From Fibrobacter succinogenes (GTDB lineage Bacteria > Fibrobacterota > Fibrobacteria > Fibrobacterales > Fibrobacteraceae), in assembly GCA_902771595.1 (NCBI GenBank), contig CACXXH010000009.1, forward strand, positions 1-57,238: a DNA stretch of 57,238 nucleotides, given 5' to 3'. Positions 1-7,876 of the stretch are shown piece by piece (position 1 is the stretch's first letter; every line of letters starts with the position of its first letter). The notes under the pieces were generated by a model. It searched no databases. It saw only the letters and a list, made by a program, of their open reading frames with translations, and was not told the origin of the DNA. Position numbers and translations under genes: made by a program.

Positions 1-130
1 CGCGCCAAACTCTGGCAATGTCGCTCCGGTATGCGCTCACTCTCGCAACCGCCCCTAGTTAATACTAGGGGCTTTGTTGCTCACAGAAGCGACCGCTCGC
101 GCTAAATTCGGGCAACACCGCTCCAGTATG
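1..130. repeat. Dispersed ~98-bp repeat, about one and a third copies, with hairpin
   Basis: This is the same element as the three tandem units at 17656-17947. Shared landmarks are GACCGYTCGCGC, a CTCCGGTATGCGCTC-like block, CTCTCGCAACC, a perfect 8-bp hairpin (51-58 with 65-72, loop TTAATA) followed by TTTGTTG, and then TCACAGAAGC leading into the next unit at 91. The first unit is cut by the window edge and the second decays near 130, just beyond the 3' end of the lipoprotein gene that stops at 135. The hairpin could stop transcripts, but the whole unit is repeated and not only the hairpin. Confidence 0.75.
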
Positions 131-134
131 CAGC

Positions 135-935
135 CTAGTGGTTTATAGTAATATCTGTCCCGTCCACATTCGCATCCAGGACCAGTCCTGAACCATAGTC
201 GTAGATTTCGGACAGCTTGAATTCACCAGCCGGCTCATTGCTCTTCGGGCGAATCTCGAAAATGAGCGACGTCATCTGTTCGAACGCTTCCATGCCCGAC
301 ATGGACACAGGGCCAAATCCCTTCTGTTTGAAGTCGTCCCAGCTCTTGCACAAGATCAGCAAATTCCCGACCTGAGACGAGGAAACCAATTCCAGCTCCG
401 GTACGTCGCCACCCAGACTTTCCTCTACTTCCGGCGGCAAGCCAATCTTCATGACAACCGGAGCATCCGACGTAACCATAACGCAGAAGCCGGTCGTCCA
501 GTTCTTCATATCGGAGTACGCGTCAGATGAGTACGCGTCAGATTCACCCTCGACAGAAATCGCCAAGACGATTACGGGCGGGATTTCTCCGGCCATGCCT
601 TCCGGGGCGCCCCGATCGTACGACACGTAGACACCATCTTCTCGAGACGTTTCCACCCGCATCGAGACAAGATCTCCGCTGTGGTAAGAATACCAGTAAT
701 CGGGATTGTCGAACACTCCGCTTTCAGTCGAAGACGACGACACAGGCTGCGGTACGGTCTGGCTGGACGACGGCACGCCCGCCGACGACGAGGAACTGGT
801 GGTTTCGTTCGAAGAAGACCTTCTGGCAAACGCATTGCCTTCTTCCGTCGTTCCGGCCAAATTGAGAGAACAAGAGCAAACAAGCAGGGCAATGATACCC
901 AGCAGTTCTTTCCATCTGTCAATCTTTTTCTTCAT
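135..935 (-). CDS. Serine-linker lipoprotein of unknown function, possible Gal-binding-like module
   Basis: The 266-aa protein starts with a basic, hydrophobic signal ending in a cysteine-rich lipobox-like stretch (around LLVCSCS, residues 18-24). A Ser/Thr-rich linker (about 38-75) is the usual tether of Fibrobacter surface lipoproteins. The rest is beta-rich, and the C-terminal segment (a W-D-D-F stretch, then FEIRPK, then EFKLSEI) resembles the last strands of CBM11/CIA30-like jelly rolls. That resemblance is by eye only and no carbohydrate binding is shown. The start codon lies inside the end of the upstream TIGR02147 gene (17-base overlap), so the two are probably translated together. 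No strong Shine-Dalgarno precedes it, which fits coupling. Confidence 0.8.
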   Translation of the reverse strand: MKKKIDRWKELLGIIALLVCSCSLNLAGTTEEGNAFARRSSSNETTSSSSSAGVPSSSQTVPQPVSSSSTESGVFDNPDYWYSYHSGDLVSMRVETSREDGVYVSYDRGAPEGMAGEIPPVIVLAISVEGESDAYSSDAYSDMKNWTTGFCVMVTSDAPVVMKIGLPPEVEESLGGDVPELELVSSSQVGNLLILCKSWDDFKQKGFGPVSMSGMEAFEQMTSLIFEIRPKSNEPAGEFKLSEIYDYGSGLVLDANVDGTDITINH

Positions 936-1752
936 CCGGCACAGTCCACGAAAGGGGGAACAGCTGCAAATTTAGTCTATATACCTGCGTAACTTTTTTC
1001 GTCGCGTTTGCAATTGTAACTATTCTGCGCCTAAAAGCTTCGATTTCCTGCACAATCTGCTCGTAGGCGGCACGGTCAACGCCCATGGTGACGCCCGAAA
1101 TGTTTCGGTCTGACAGGGCGAAGTCATCGATAGCGGCAAGGCCGAACTTGGCCATATCACGATGCATGGAACGGATCGCCACGGGCATGACCTCAGAATC
1201 ACCTTTCAGAGCCTTATCGGTCTGGGTATACCGGCCACTCCTGTCCTTCTTCAGGAGGCCTGCTTTGGTCATAAAGCCCAAGGACTCACGAACATCGCCT
1301 GCTGAAACCCCCTGACAGCAGAGTTTCGCGATATCCCCAGGCTTCGCCCCTGGCATTATGGGGGCAAGTTCACGAATTACAGGATTCTTCCAGGTCTCGA
1401 AATAGGCAAAGGCGTCTTCGTCGACAATTTTAACCTTATGCTCCCCTGCTATGCTCTGCATTTCGTCGTACGCCTTTTTACGTTCGTAGTCCGTCTTGAC
1501 ATGGGCATATCTGACCATCATGCGGAAGTAATCCACTTCGTAACCCACCAGCCTCATAGCCAATGCGGTCCGTTCCACGCCATCGTTCTTTAGTCTCGTT
1601 TTCCCCTCACAAACGAGCTTCAAATACGTCGGCGAAACAAAACCGGCTAGCCTAGCAAACTCACGCCACGTAAACGCGGACGTTCTCTTTCTTTCATCGT
1701 AGAAGTCCTGCATATAGCGGCGATAATCCACATAATCGGTTATCGGTTTCAT
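919..1752 (-). CDS. TIGR02147 family regulator-like protein
   Basis: The 277-aa protein matches the TIGR02147 family, abundant in Fibrobacter and thought to be regulatory. The N-terminal third (YRRYMQDFYDERK, then FTWREFARLAGF and SPTYLKLV) reads like a helix-turn-helix. The middle contains a CCQGVSAGDVRESLGF block and a G-L-L-K-K-D segment typical of a winged-helix. The Met at 1752 is chosen because family members begin with this short lead (MKPITDYVDY). An upstream in-frame extension to 1959 runs through AT-rich non-coding sequence. The gene overlaps the following lipoprotein gene by 17 bases, suggesting it controls or senses something linked to that lipoprotein. DNA binding is inferred from the fold only. 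Confidence 0.85.
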   Translation of the reverse strand: MKPITDYVDYRRYMQDFYDERKRTSAFTWREFARLAGFVSPTYLKLVCEGKTRLKNDGVERTALAMRLVGYEVDYFRMMVRYAHVKTDYERKKAYDEMQSIAGEHKVKIVDEDAFAYFETWKNPVIRELAPIMPGAKPGDIAKLCCQGVSAGDVRESLGFMTKAGLLKKDRSGRYTQTDKALKGDSEVMPVAIRSMHRDMAKFGLAAIDDFALSDRNISGVTMGVDRAAYEQIVQEIEAFRRRIVTIANATKKVTQVYRLNLQLFPLSWTVPDEEKD

Positions 1753-1930
1753 TCTACAATGAATATAACTTTTTTTCCCCTCATTGTCAATATTTTGAGA
1801 TACAAAAATTGCGTTTTTTGCAAAATTTCGTTGTTTTTTGTTGTAGTTGAAAAAATAGCAAAATTCATGATACAAAAACGCCCAAATTCGCACAAATTTG
1901 AACGTCCCCCGAAAAATCATAAACATGAAA

Positions 1931-1953
1931 TTCCCGGACCCAAGGCCCGGGAA
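1931..1953 (-). terminator. Hairpin downstream of hisH
   Basis: Seven-base arms TTCCCGG (1931-1937) and CCGGGAA (1947-1953) lie 26 bases past the hisH stop. On the minus strand they are followed by a T-rich but interrupted tract. It is a probable, not perfect, intrinsic terminator for hisH. Confidence 0.5.
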
Positions 1954-1978
1954 CGCCAAAAAACTATTTAAGGAGCCT

Positions 1979-2593
1979 CTACACCTTCCAGTCGCAGAAA
2001 TTTTTCAGCATGGCGAGGCCCACGTCGCCGCTTTTTTCCTGGTGGAACTGGCTTGCGATCAGGTTGTCCTTGCCGATGAGCCCCTGGAATGTCTGGGTGC
2101 CATAGGTCGTTTCGGCAAAAGCGTATTCCGCGGGCACTACCGGATGGTACGAGTGCACGTAGTAAAAGTCGCAGCCGCTGCGGATTCCCTTCATAATCGG
2201 GTGTTCGCGTGTGAAATCCACCTGGTTCCACCCCATGTGCGGAATCTTCAGACCGGGCTCGTCCTTGAATCGCACCGCCTTGCCGGGAATAAGACCGAGC
2301 GTCTTCACGCCTCCGTCCTCCTCGCTCTCTTCGAGAATAATCTGGCAGCCGATGCAGATGCCGAGAACCGGGTTGCCCGCCTTCACCACCGCCTTGATGG
2401 CATCGCCGATGCCCGTGCGGGTAAGCGTCTCCATCGCGGACGCCGCGGCACCCACGCCCGGGAAAATCAGGCGGGTCGCCTTCGCGATTTCATCCGCATC
2501 GCGACTGGACTTCGCATCCACGCCGATATGCGAGAGCGCATTCATCACGGATGTCAGGTTACCTGCATTGTAGTCAACGACGATTACGGACAT
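1979..2593 (-). CDS. hisH: Imidazole glycerol phosphate synthase, glutamine amidotransferase subunit
   Basis: HisH releases ammonia from glutamine and passes it to HisF, which makes imidazole glycerol phosphate and AICAR in histidine synthesis. The 204-aa protein opens with MSVIVVDYNAGN, the usual class I amidotransferase start. It has the nucleophile-elbow region GICIGCQ (normally GICLGMQ) and the His-Glu pair in FHQEKSG. The start at 2593 is fixed by a strong AAGGAAGG site a few bases upstream. A longer in-frame extension to 2677 lacks family similarity. No hisF or other his gene is next to it, so the pathway genes are scattered or elsewhere. Confidence 0.95.
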   Translation of the reverse strand: MSVIVVDYNAGNLTSVMNALSHIGVDAKSSRDADEIAKATRLIFPGVGAAASAMETLTRTGIGDAIKAVVKAGNPVLGICIGCQIILEESEEDGGVKTLGLIPGKAVRFKDEPGLKIPHMGWNQVDFTREHPIMKGIRSGCDFYYVHSYHPVVPAEYAFAETTYGTQTFQGLIGKDNLIASQFHQEKSGDVGLAMLKNFCDWKV

Positions 2594-2704
2594 GGAGCCT
2601 TCCTTATGGTTAAGACCCGTCAAAAATAGAAAATTATATGCTATAAACACGAACAAAAAAATGCTGGCGCCGTTCATACAGGGGAAACAGCTGCCAGCAA
2701 CAAT

Positions 2705-3064
2705 TTACTTGTTCAGAAAATCGAGCGCTTCGCCAGCGAGTTCCACGCAGCGGTTGCACGGGATAACGGCATTCGGGCGAATTTCCTTGCACTTGGTGCA
2801 GTTCTTCGCCCCGCGCCGGAAAAAGTCTTCCAATGATTCCGCATGGTCGGGCTGCATCATCTTGGCAGCATAGAGCGCACCGCAAGCACCCTCGGGCGCA
2901 CGGCCGCCGCCGAAATTTCTGAACATTTCGGCAGCCTCCACCGCTTCCGCCTCGGACTTACCCGTGGCACGCGCATAGCCATAAGCAACCGACATCGCAC
3001 AGTTTCCGCGATGCTCGGCATGGAAATTTTTCGATATTTCAGCTATGGCCTTTTCGTTCGTCAT
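2705..3064 (-). CDS. C_GCAxxG_C_C family protein
   Basis: The 119-aa protein carries the cysteine pattern that names the family: N-C-A near residue 23, FGGGRAPEGACGAL in the middle, then C-x-x-C (NCTKC) and C-x-x-C (PCNRC) near the C-terminus. Family members are small soluble proteins suspected of binding a metal or redox centre. No reaction is established. The gene starts 12 bases after the stop of the tandem secreted-protein cluster and may be read from the same transcript. It is separated from hisH by 111 bases with no recognised terminator. Confidence 0.9.
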   Translation of the reverse strand: MTNEKAIAEISKNFHAEHRGNCAMSVAYGYARATGKSEAEAVEAAEMFRNFGGGRAPEGACGALYAAKMMQPDHAESLEDFFRRGAKNCTKCKEIRPNAVIPCNRCVELAGEALDFLNK

Positions 3065-3076
3065 AAACAGATATGC

Positions 3077-3793
3077 TTAGAAACTGAAAGCCAGCTGTCC
3101 ACCATAAACGTTGTTGATGGGATCAAGAACCGGCACGACTCGCATCTTCAAGGTGTACTGCTGTCTCTGCTTATAGCTGTTGAGCCTGTCTTCATAGCGT
3201 TGGGCCCTGCGCAACTTGGTCCCGCCGACAATCTTGAGGGCAATACCTGTAGTAAACGCGGTCGCCCCGATACCAAGGCCATAGGCCCCAAGCACGTATA
3301 CGACAGCATCTTCATCATCCTCACAAACGGATTCATCCGCGCATTGTTCCACTATACCTGCAAAACCGGAAACCATCATGGCCAAGCCAACACCGGCAAG
3401 GATACCGCCACCAATCATCAAGCCAGAACCAGCGCCACGCATCTTTCTCCCAGACCTCGTATATTTGTCAACCAGGGACTGGTAGTAGGTAATGCTATCG
3501 TCATCGAAAACAGGGTTCGCCAGCAAAGGCTGCGCTTCCGGCGGCACGTCCGACTGCGAATGCTGGTAGTTCGGCTCCCCTTCTGACTGTTCAGCATAGC
3601 TCGGCTGCTCTGCGGGCTGTTCTGCATAGCCCGACTGCAGTTCCTGCTGACTAGGCATGACAGGAACCGTTCCCTTTTCGTGGACGATTCCGACTGTCTG
3701 TCCTTGTTCATTCACAAAGAACGTTGTATCCATCTCCTGGGCATTAGCCAGGAGCGCCCCAAAAATTGCTAAAAAGAAAATTATCTGCTTCAT
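3077..3793 (-). CDS. Tandem-family Gly-rich exported/membrane protein, copy D
   Basis: The 238-aa protein is the most downstream of a tandem family. A cleavable signal (IIFFLAIFGALLANAQ) is followed by the family block EMDTTFFVNEQGQ and GIVHEKGT. Next come a Gln/Glu/Ser/Tyr-rich linker, two Gly-rich hydrophobic segments (about 118-145 and 165-190), a basic helix (KLRRAQRYEDRL), and a final strand-like tail with LDPINN ending in Phe. The linker is longest here and holds near-repeats of YAEQ. An acidic Cys-containing loop (CADESVCEDDEDA) lies between the hydrophobic segments. Function is unknown. A glycine-zipper two-helix membrane protein is the simplest reading. Confidence 0.8.
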   Translation of the reverse strand: MKQIIFFLAIFGALLANAQEMDTTFFVNEQGQTVGIVHEKGTVPVMPSQQELQSGYAEQPAEQPSYAEQSEGEPNYQHSQSDVPPEAQPLLANPVFDDDSITYYQSLVDKYTRSGRKMRGAGSGLMIGGGILAGVGLAMMVSGFAGIVEQCADESVCEDDEDAVVYVLGAYGLGIGATAFTTGIALKIVGGTKLRRAQRYEDRLNSYKQRQQYTLKMRVVPVLDPINNVYGGQLAFSF

Positions 3794-3857
3794 GTCGCTA
3801 AAAATAATATTTTTTTTTGCAAATGAAATACAAAAATATTTTAAACCCTTATAGACC

Positions 3858-4487
3858 CTAGAAATTCATGGCCAACATTCCGCCAAATTGCCCGTTGACC
3901 GGATCAACCAGCGGAAAAACCTGCATTTCCAAGGCATGTTGCTGTTTCATCTTGTAGCGGTCAAGCTTACGTTGATAACGCCTTGCCCTACGCAACCTGG
4001 ACGAACCCACACCCTTGACAACAAAACCAGCCGTGAATATAGCCGCTCCGCCAATCATCATGACAGTACCAGAATAGTACATCATCTCGCTGAAGTCGCT
4101 ATCAAAATCATCATTGTCTTTCCTGTTTTCTCCAGCCAGCAAAACACTGAGCAAACCAACGCCAGCTCCAATTCCGCCACCCAAAATCATGCCTTTACCG
4201 CATTTACGAATGGCATGGCCCCTTCTCGTATTCCGATCTACTAAAGACTGGTAATAGGCCGTGCTGTCAAAACTCAATGCAGGGTTTTCCTGTGCAGTCG
4301 GCTCTTTCGGTTGAGCCTGCATGAATGTCGACAACTGTCGCGAGTTCGGCAAAACCGGGAGGGTCCCCTTTTCGTGGACAATGCCAAACTTTTGTCCCTG
4401 TTCATTCACAAAGAACGTTGTATCCATCTCCTGGGCGTTGGCCAGGAGCGCTCCGAAAAATGCAATAAAAAGAATAAGACGTTTCAT
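3858..4487 (-). CDS. Tandem-family Gly-rich exported/membrane protein, copy C
   Basis: The 209-aa paralog has the same plan as its neighbours: signal peptide ending ANAQ, the EMDTTFFVNEQGQ block, HEKGTLPVLP, a short linker, Gly-rich segment GMILGGGIGAGVGL, an acidic loop (KDNDDFDSDF), a second Gly-rich segment, a basic helix (RLRRARRYQRKL), and a VNGQFGG-LAMNF tail. The start has an AAAGGTTC ribosome site. The DNA around the signal peptide is nearly identical to that of the adjacent copies, which points to recent duplication or gene conversion. The gap to the next copy upstream is about 20 bases, so the copies are probably co-transcribed. Confidence 0.8.
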   Translation of the reverse strand: MKRLILFIAFFGALLANAQEMDTTFFVNEQGQKFGIVHEKGTLPVLPNSRQLSTFMQAQPKEPTAQENPALSFDSTAYYQSLVDRNTRRGHAIRKCGKGMILGGGIGAGVGLLSVLLAGENRKDNDDFDSDFSEMMYYSGTVMMIGGAAIFTAGFVVKGVGSSRLRRARRYQRKLDRYKMKQQHALEMQVFPLVDPVNGQFGGMLAMNF

Positions 4488-4507
4488 TTGAACCTTTTTT
4501 GGGGTGC

Positions 4508-5176
4508 TTAGAATTCCATCGCCAGATTTACACCGGCCATCTTATTGATGGGGTCGATAAGCGGATCAAGACGCAATTTCACGGAGTACTGCTGTTTCCT
4601 TTGGTACTTCTGAAACTTGATTTCGTAGTGACGTGCCTTGCGGATTTTGATGCCACCAACCAGTTTGACAATGGTTCCGGCACCGAATACCATAGCTCCA
4701 CCAATCATGGCGATTACACCCGCAGGGATAAGGATTTCGCCGCTATTTGGCTGGCAGGTTTCATTTCCATATTTGTCAGTTTCGCAATCAATCGCAGTCG
4801 CTCCAAGGTAAATAAAGGCGAGACCGAGCCCGGCTCCGATTCCGCCACCGAGCATCATGCCTTTACCGACTCTGCGAATCTTGTTTCCAGATTCTGTATT
4901 TTGCTGAATCAAGTCCTCGTAGAAGGACGTACTGTCGTAATCGAACGCCAGATTGGCCTGTTGTTCAGAAGCTGCCAGCATTTGCTGTTGCATGGTCTGA
5001 TTTTGCGACTGTAGCTCGTTTGTCTGTTGTTGCTGGGAGATTACGGGGAGGGTCCCCTTTTCGTGGACGATTCCGATTGTCTGTCCCTGTGCATTCACAA
5101 AGATCGTTGTATCCATCTCCTGGGCATTAGCCAGAAGCGCTCCGAAAATTGCAATGAAAAGAATAAGACGCTTCAT
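4508..5176 (-). CDS. Tandem-family Gly-rich exported/membrane protein, copy B
   Basis: The 222-aa paralog has the signal ending ANAQ, EMDTTIFVNAQGQ, HEKGTLPVIS, a Gln-rich linker (about 44-72), Gly-rich segment GMMLGGGIGAGLGLAF, an exposed loop with two Cys (CETDKYGNETC), a second Gly-rich segment (IGGAMVFGAGT), a basic helix, and a LIDPINK...NLAMEF tail. An AGAAGG ribosome site precedes the start. This copy is the closest relative of the shortened copy A just upstream: their N-terminal and Gln-linker regions match, and both end in AMEF. Role unknown. Confidence 0.8.
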   Translation of the reverse strand: MKRLILFIAIFGALLANAQEMDTTIFVNAQGQTIGIVHEKGTLPVISQQQQTNELQSQNQTMQQQMLAASEQQANLAFDYDSTSFYEDLIQQNTESGNKIRRVGKGMMLGGGIGAGLGLAFIYLGATAIDCETDKYGNETCQPNSGEILIPAGVIAMIGGAMVFGAGTIVKLVGGIKIRKARHYEIKFQKYQRKQQYSVKLRLDPLIDPINKMAGVNLAMEF

Positions 5177-5200
5177 TTGAAACCTTCTTTTTTGTGGTGT

Positions 5201-5395
5201 TTAGAATTCCATGGCCTGATCTTGCGACTGAAGTTCGTTCATCTGTTGTTGCTGGGGGATTTCGGGGAGGGTTCCCTTCTCGTGGATAATCCCGAAGGTC
5301 TCCCCCTGCTCATTCGCAAAGAACGTTGTATCCATCTCCTGGGCAAAGGCTGTCAGGGCCAATAACAATGCAATGATTATTGAACGCATCGCCAT
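5201..5395 (-). CDS. Shortened tandem-family protein, copy A (internal deletion)
   Basis: This 64-aa ORF keeps the signal peptide (IIIALLLALTAFAQ), the EMDTTFFANEQGE block and the Gln-rich linker start (QQQQMNELQSQ). It then jumps directly to the family's last residues (QAMEF), so both Gly-rich segments and the basic helix are absent. Aligned with copy B it reads as one internal deletion of about 470 bases that left the frame open. It could make a small secreted peptide or be a decaying gene. The ATG at 5395 overlaps the TGA of the preceding 52-aa ORF by one base; an alternative start is the Met at 5389. Confidence 0.6.
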   Translation of the reverse strand: MAMRSIIIALLLALTAFAQEMDTTFFANEQGETFGIIHEKGTLPEIPQQQQMNELQSQDQAMEF

Positions 5396-5553
5396 CACTT
5401 AAAATTCCAATAATAGATTCCCACCGAATAAGAGTCTTGCGGTGTGCTATAGACATACTTTACAGAACCGTTTGACAAATAAACGGGCGGTTCCTGCGCA
5501 TAAGCAAAAAGCGCTCCCCAAATTACAAGAAAAATAAATATACGGTTCATCAT
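5395..5553 (-). CDS. Small exported protein, first ORF of the tandem cluster
   Basis: A 52-aa ORF that opens MMNRIFIFLVIWGALF, a convincing signal peptide ending YAQ. About 30 mature residues follow (QEPPVYLSNGS to YYWNFK). Its signal region looks like those of the tandem family but the EMDTT block is absent, so it is either a distant or decayed copy or an unrelated small peptide. Its TGA overlaps the ATG of copy A by one base, which suggests translational coupling and argues that it is expressed. No clear Shine-Dalgarno is visible. Confidence 0.5.
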   Translation of the reverse strand: MMNRIFIFLVIWGALFAYAQEPPVYLSNGSVKYVYSTPQDSYSVGIYYWNFK

Positions 5554-5653
5554 CAGTAATGATAGCTTTTTTTCAGCAAAAGAAACGCAAAAAAAACTTT
5601 AAACTCTCGTAAAATTCAGAGACCTTTCGCTTTTTTCAAAACAGCAACTATAC

Positions 5654-6247
5654 TTATTCGTTTACATAGAACGTGAACGGGATCGTGACGTTTCCACCTG
5701 TCTTGCTTTTCGGGAATTCCCACCGGCTTGTCTGTTTTGCAATTTCGGCGTCAAATTCTGGATAATCCGTCGTCGAAGACTTGACGTCAACATTTTCTAC
5801 GGCGCCGCCTGCAGCGATTTTCAGATTCAAAATGACCATTCCATCAAATTCCGGCTTTTTCTTTAGATACTTACGGTAAATGTGTCGCAAGCCAGGAATC
5901 CGTTTGCGAGTAGTCTCATAAATTTCCTCTGCCGTAAGGGAGCTTCCTTCCTCAATCACGACATCCGATTCATTGAACGTTGCATGCTTCACAGAAGCAT
6001 TCTTCAAGACGGTATCGTTTTCCGTGGTTTCGCATCCATATAGGCAACTGTACAAATCGTCCCTAATATTTCCGTTGTCGGCGGCATGGTACTTCCGCTC
6101 GTTCTTATCCTTATAATATTTCGAGACTTCCCATGGATGAGTCATCGACTGTGGCTTTTCTTCTTTCGCATCGTTGCAACTGGCCCACAGCGCCGCCGCG
6201 GTCATTAAAGCCAATTTACCAAGATGCTTGCTCAAAAACTTCGCCAT
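5654..6247 (-). CDS. Lipoprotein with AgmX/PglI (TonB-like) C-terminal domain
   Basis: The 197-aa protein has a signal peptide with lipobox-like ALWASC, so it is probably a lipoprotein. The C-terminal ~90 residues (MVILNLKIAAGGAVENVDV, then WEFPKSKTGGNVTIPFTFYVNE) have the beta-alpha-beta pattern of the AgmX/PglI C-terminal or TonB-like fold, including the late W-x-FP-x5-G-x-V-x-IPF signature. Such domains occur in envelope and gliding-related proteins and usually mediate contact with other envelope proteins. The middle contains a Cys pair (CLYGC). No operon partner is evident; pgk lies upstream behind a terminator. Confidence 0.8.
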   Translation of the reverse strand: MAKFLSKHLGKLALMTAAALWASCNDAKEEKPQSMTHPWEVSKYYKDKNERKYHAADNGNIRDDLYSCLYGCETTENDTVLKNASVKHATFNESDVVIEEGSSLTAEEIYETTRKRIPGLRHIYRKYLKKKPEFDGMVILNLKIAAGGAVENVDVKSSTTDYPEFDAEIAKQTSRWEFPKSKTGGNVTIPFTFYVNE

Positions 6248-6286
6248 GCCTATAATATAAAATCATTCTCTGTAGATAAAAGAAAA

Positions 6287-6307
6287 ACTCCGCAAAGAAT
6301 GCGGAGT
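6287..6307 (-). terminator. Intrinsic terminator after pgk
   Basis: A perfect 8-bp stem (6287-6294 with 6300-6307, loop AAGAA) is followed on the minus strand by TTTTTCTTTT. It lies about 115 bases past the pgk stop. A second AT-rich hairpin (6364-6370 with 6376-6382) lies between them. Confidence 0.75.
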
Positions 6308-6423
6308 CTTTTATAAAATCGAAATTTGTTCAGAGGCTAGCGAGACGAGGCGGAGGGACCGAAGCTGTATAAAACATACAGCGAGAGCTCGCGTGACGCA
6401 GTATTGCGAAGTTTATCGACGAA

Positions 6424-7680
6424 TTACTTGTCGGTCAAAACGGCGACGCCGGGGAGGACCTTGCCCTCGAGCAGTTCGAGGGAAGCGCCACCACCCGTAG
6501 AGGTGTGGGTCACCTTCTTGTCAGCGCCGTACTTCTTGGCAGCCGTAGCGGTATCGCCACCACCGATCACGGTGATTGCGCCAGCAGCGGTAGCTTCAAC
6601 GATAGCGTCAGCCATAGCCTTGGTAGCCTTTTCGAAGGCTTCGAATTCGAACACGCCTGCAGGACCGTTCCAAACGATGGTCTTGGCGGACTTGATAGCG
6701 TCAACGAAGAGCTTGGTGGATTCAGCGCCCACATCGAGGCCCATCCAGCCAGCCGGAATGCCTTCAGCGTCAGAGACAGCCTTAGTAGCAGCGTCGGCAG
6801 CGAACTTGTCAGCAGCGATGTAGTCGACCGGGAGGATGATTTCCTTGCCGGCAGCCTTAGCCTTGGCCATCAGGTCCGGAACGAGCTTGGCACCTTCTTC
6901 GTCAAACAGAGAAGAACCGATTTCGATGTTGTTCAGAACCTTCTTGAAGGTGAAAGCCATGCCACCACCGATGATGATCTTGTCGGCCTTGTCGAGGAGG
7001 TTGTTGATGAGCTGGATCTTGTCAGCGACCTTTGCACCGCCGAGGATGGCGAGGAACGGACGCGGAGGATTGTTGAGCACCTGGTCGAACGCCTTGAGTT
7101 CCTTGTTCATGAGGAAACCAGCGGCACGCTGCGGCAGTTCAACACCAGTCATGGAAGAGTGGTCGCGGTGAGCGGTACCGAAAGCGTCGTTCACGTAGAC
7201 GTCAGCGAGCTTGGTGAGGCTGGCGCGGAAGGCCTTCACGGCTTCCTTGTCGGCCTTTTCCTTGGTTTCGGTGCCATCGGCGTTCTTGATCTTGCGCTTG
7301 CCTTCTTCTTCGATGTGGAAGCGGAGGTTTTCGAGGAGGATGATTTCACCCGGCTTGATAGCGGCGCAGGCGGCTTCGACTTCCGGACCCACGCAGTCGG
7401 AGAGGAACTTCACCGGCTTCTTGATGAGTTCTTCGAGCTTCTTGGCAACCGGGGCGAGCGTGTACTTCATGTTCTTTTCGCCATTCGGACGGCCGAGGTG
7501 GGAAGCGAGCACGACGGCTGCACCGTGATCGAGAGCGTACTGGATGGTCGGGAGAGCGGCTTCGATACGCTTGGTGTTGGTGATTTCGCCAGTCACCTTG
7601 TCCTGCGGAACGTTGAAGTCAACACGGATGAACACGCGCTTGCCGGCGAGTTCGAGATCTTCAATAGAGAGCTTTGCCAT
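6424..7680 (-). CDS. pgk: Phosphoglycerate kinase
   Basis: The enzyme transfers phosphate from 1,3-bisphosphoglycerate to ADP in glycolysis. The 418-aa protein shows the family start ([12 protein letters not shown]), substrate-site segments ([29 protein letters not shown]), the hinge and nucleotide-binding region ([21 protein letters not shown]) and the C-terminal GGGDTATA and [14 protein letters not shown]. It is of normal length with no gaps. AAGAGGATCC upstream of ATG 7680 is a good ribosome site. Codon use is strongly biased, as expected for a highly expressed gene. It is transcribed alone, divergent from the gene at 7877. Confidence 0.98.
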   Translation of the reverse strand: MAKLSIEDLELAGKRVFIRVDFNVPQDKVTGEITNTKRIEAALPTIQYALDHGAAVVLASHLGRPNGEKNMKYTLAPVAKKLEELIKKPVKFLSDCVGPEVEAACAAIKPGEIILLENLRFHIEEEGKRKIKNADGTETKEKADKEAVKAFRASLTKLADVYVNDAFGTAHRDHSSMTGVELPQRAAGFLMNKELKAFDQVLNNPPRPFLAILGGAKVADKIQLINNLLDKADKIIIGGGMAFTFKKVLNNIEIGSSLFDEEGAKLVPDLMAKAKAAGKEIILPVDYIAADKFAADAATKAVSDAEGIPAGWMGLDVGAESTKLFVDAIKSAKTIVWNGPAGVFEFEAFEKATKAMADAIVEATAAGAITVIGGGDTATAAKKYGADKKVTHTSTGGGASLELLEGKVLPGVAVLTDK

Positions 7681-7876
7681 TATAGGATCCTCTTTTGGGG
7701 TTAAAATTTACGGGCTTAAAATTAGAATTTTTCTCGGGAAATTCCCACAAAAAACACAATAAAGATTGTTCTACGTCATAAAATGGGGTAAAAAGACTCA
7801 ATTTTCCTTACTTTTTTTAACATTTGGTTTTTTTTTTATATATTTCCTTAAAAATTAGTCCATTTGGAGTAATATA

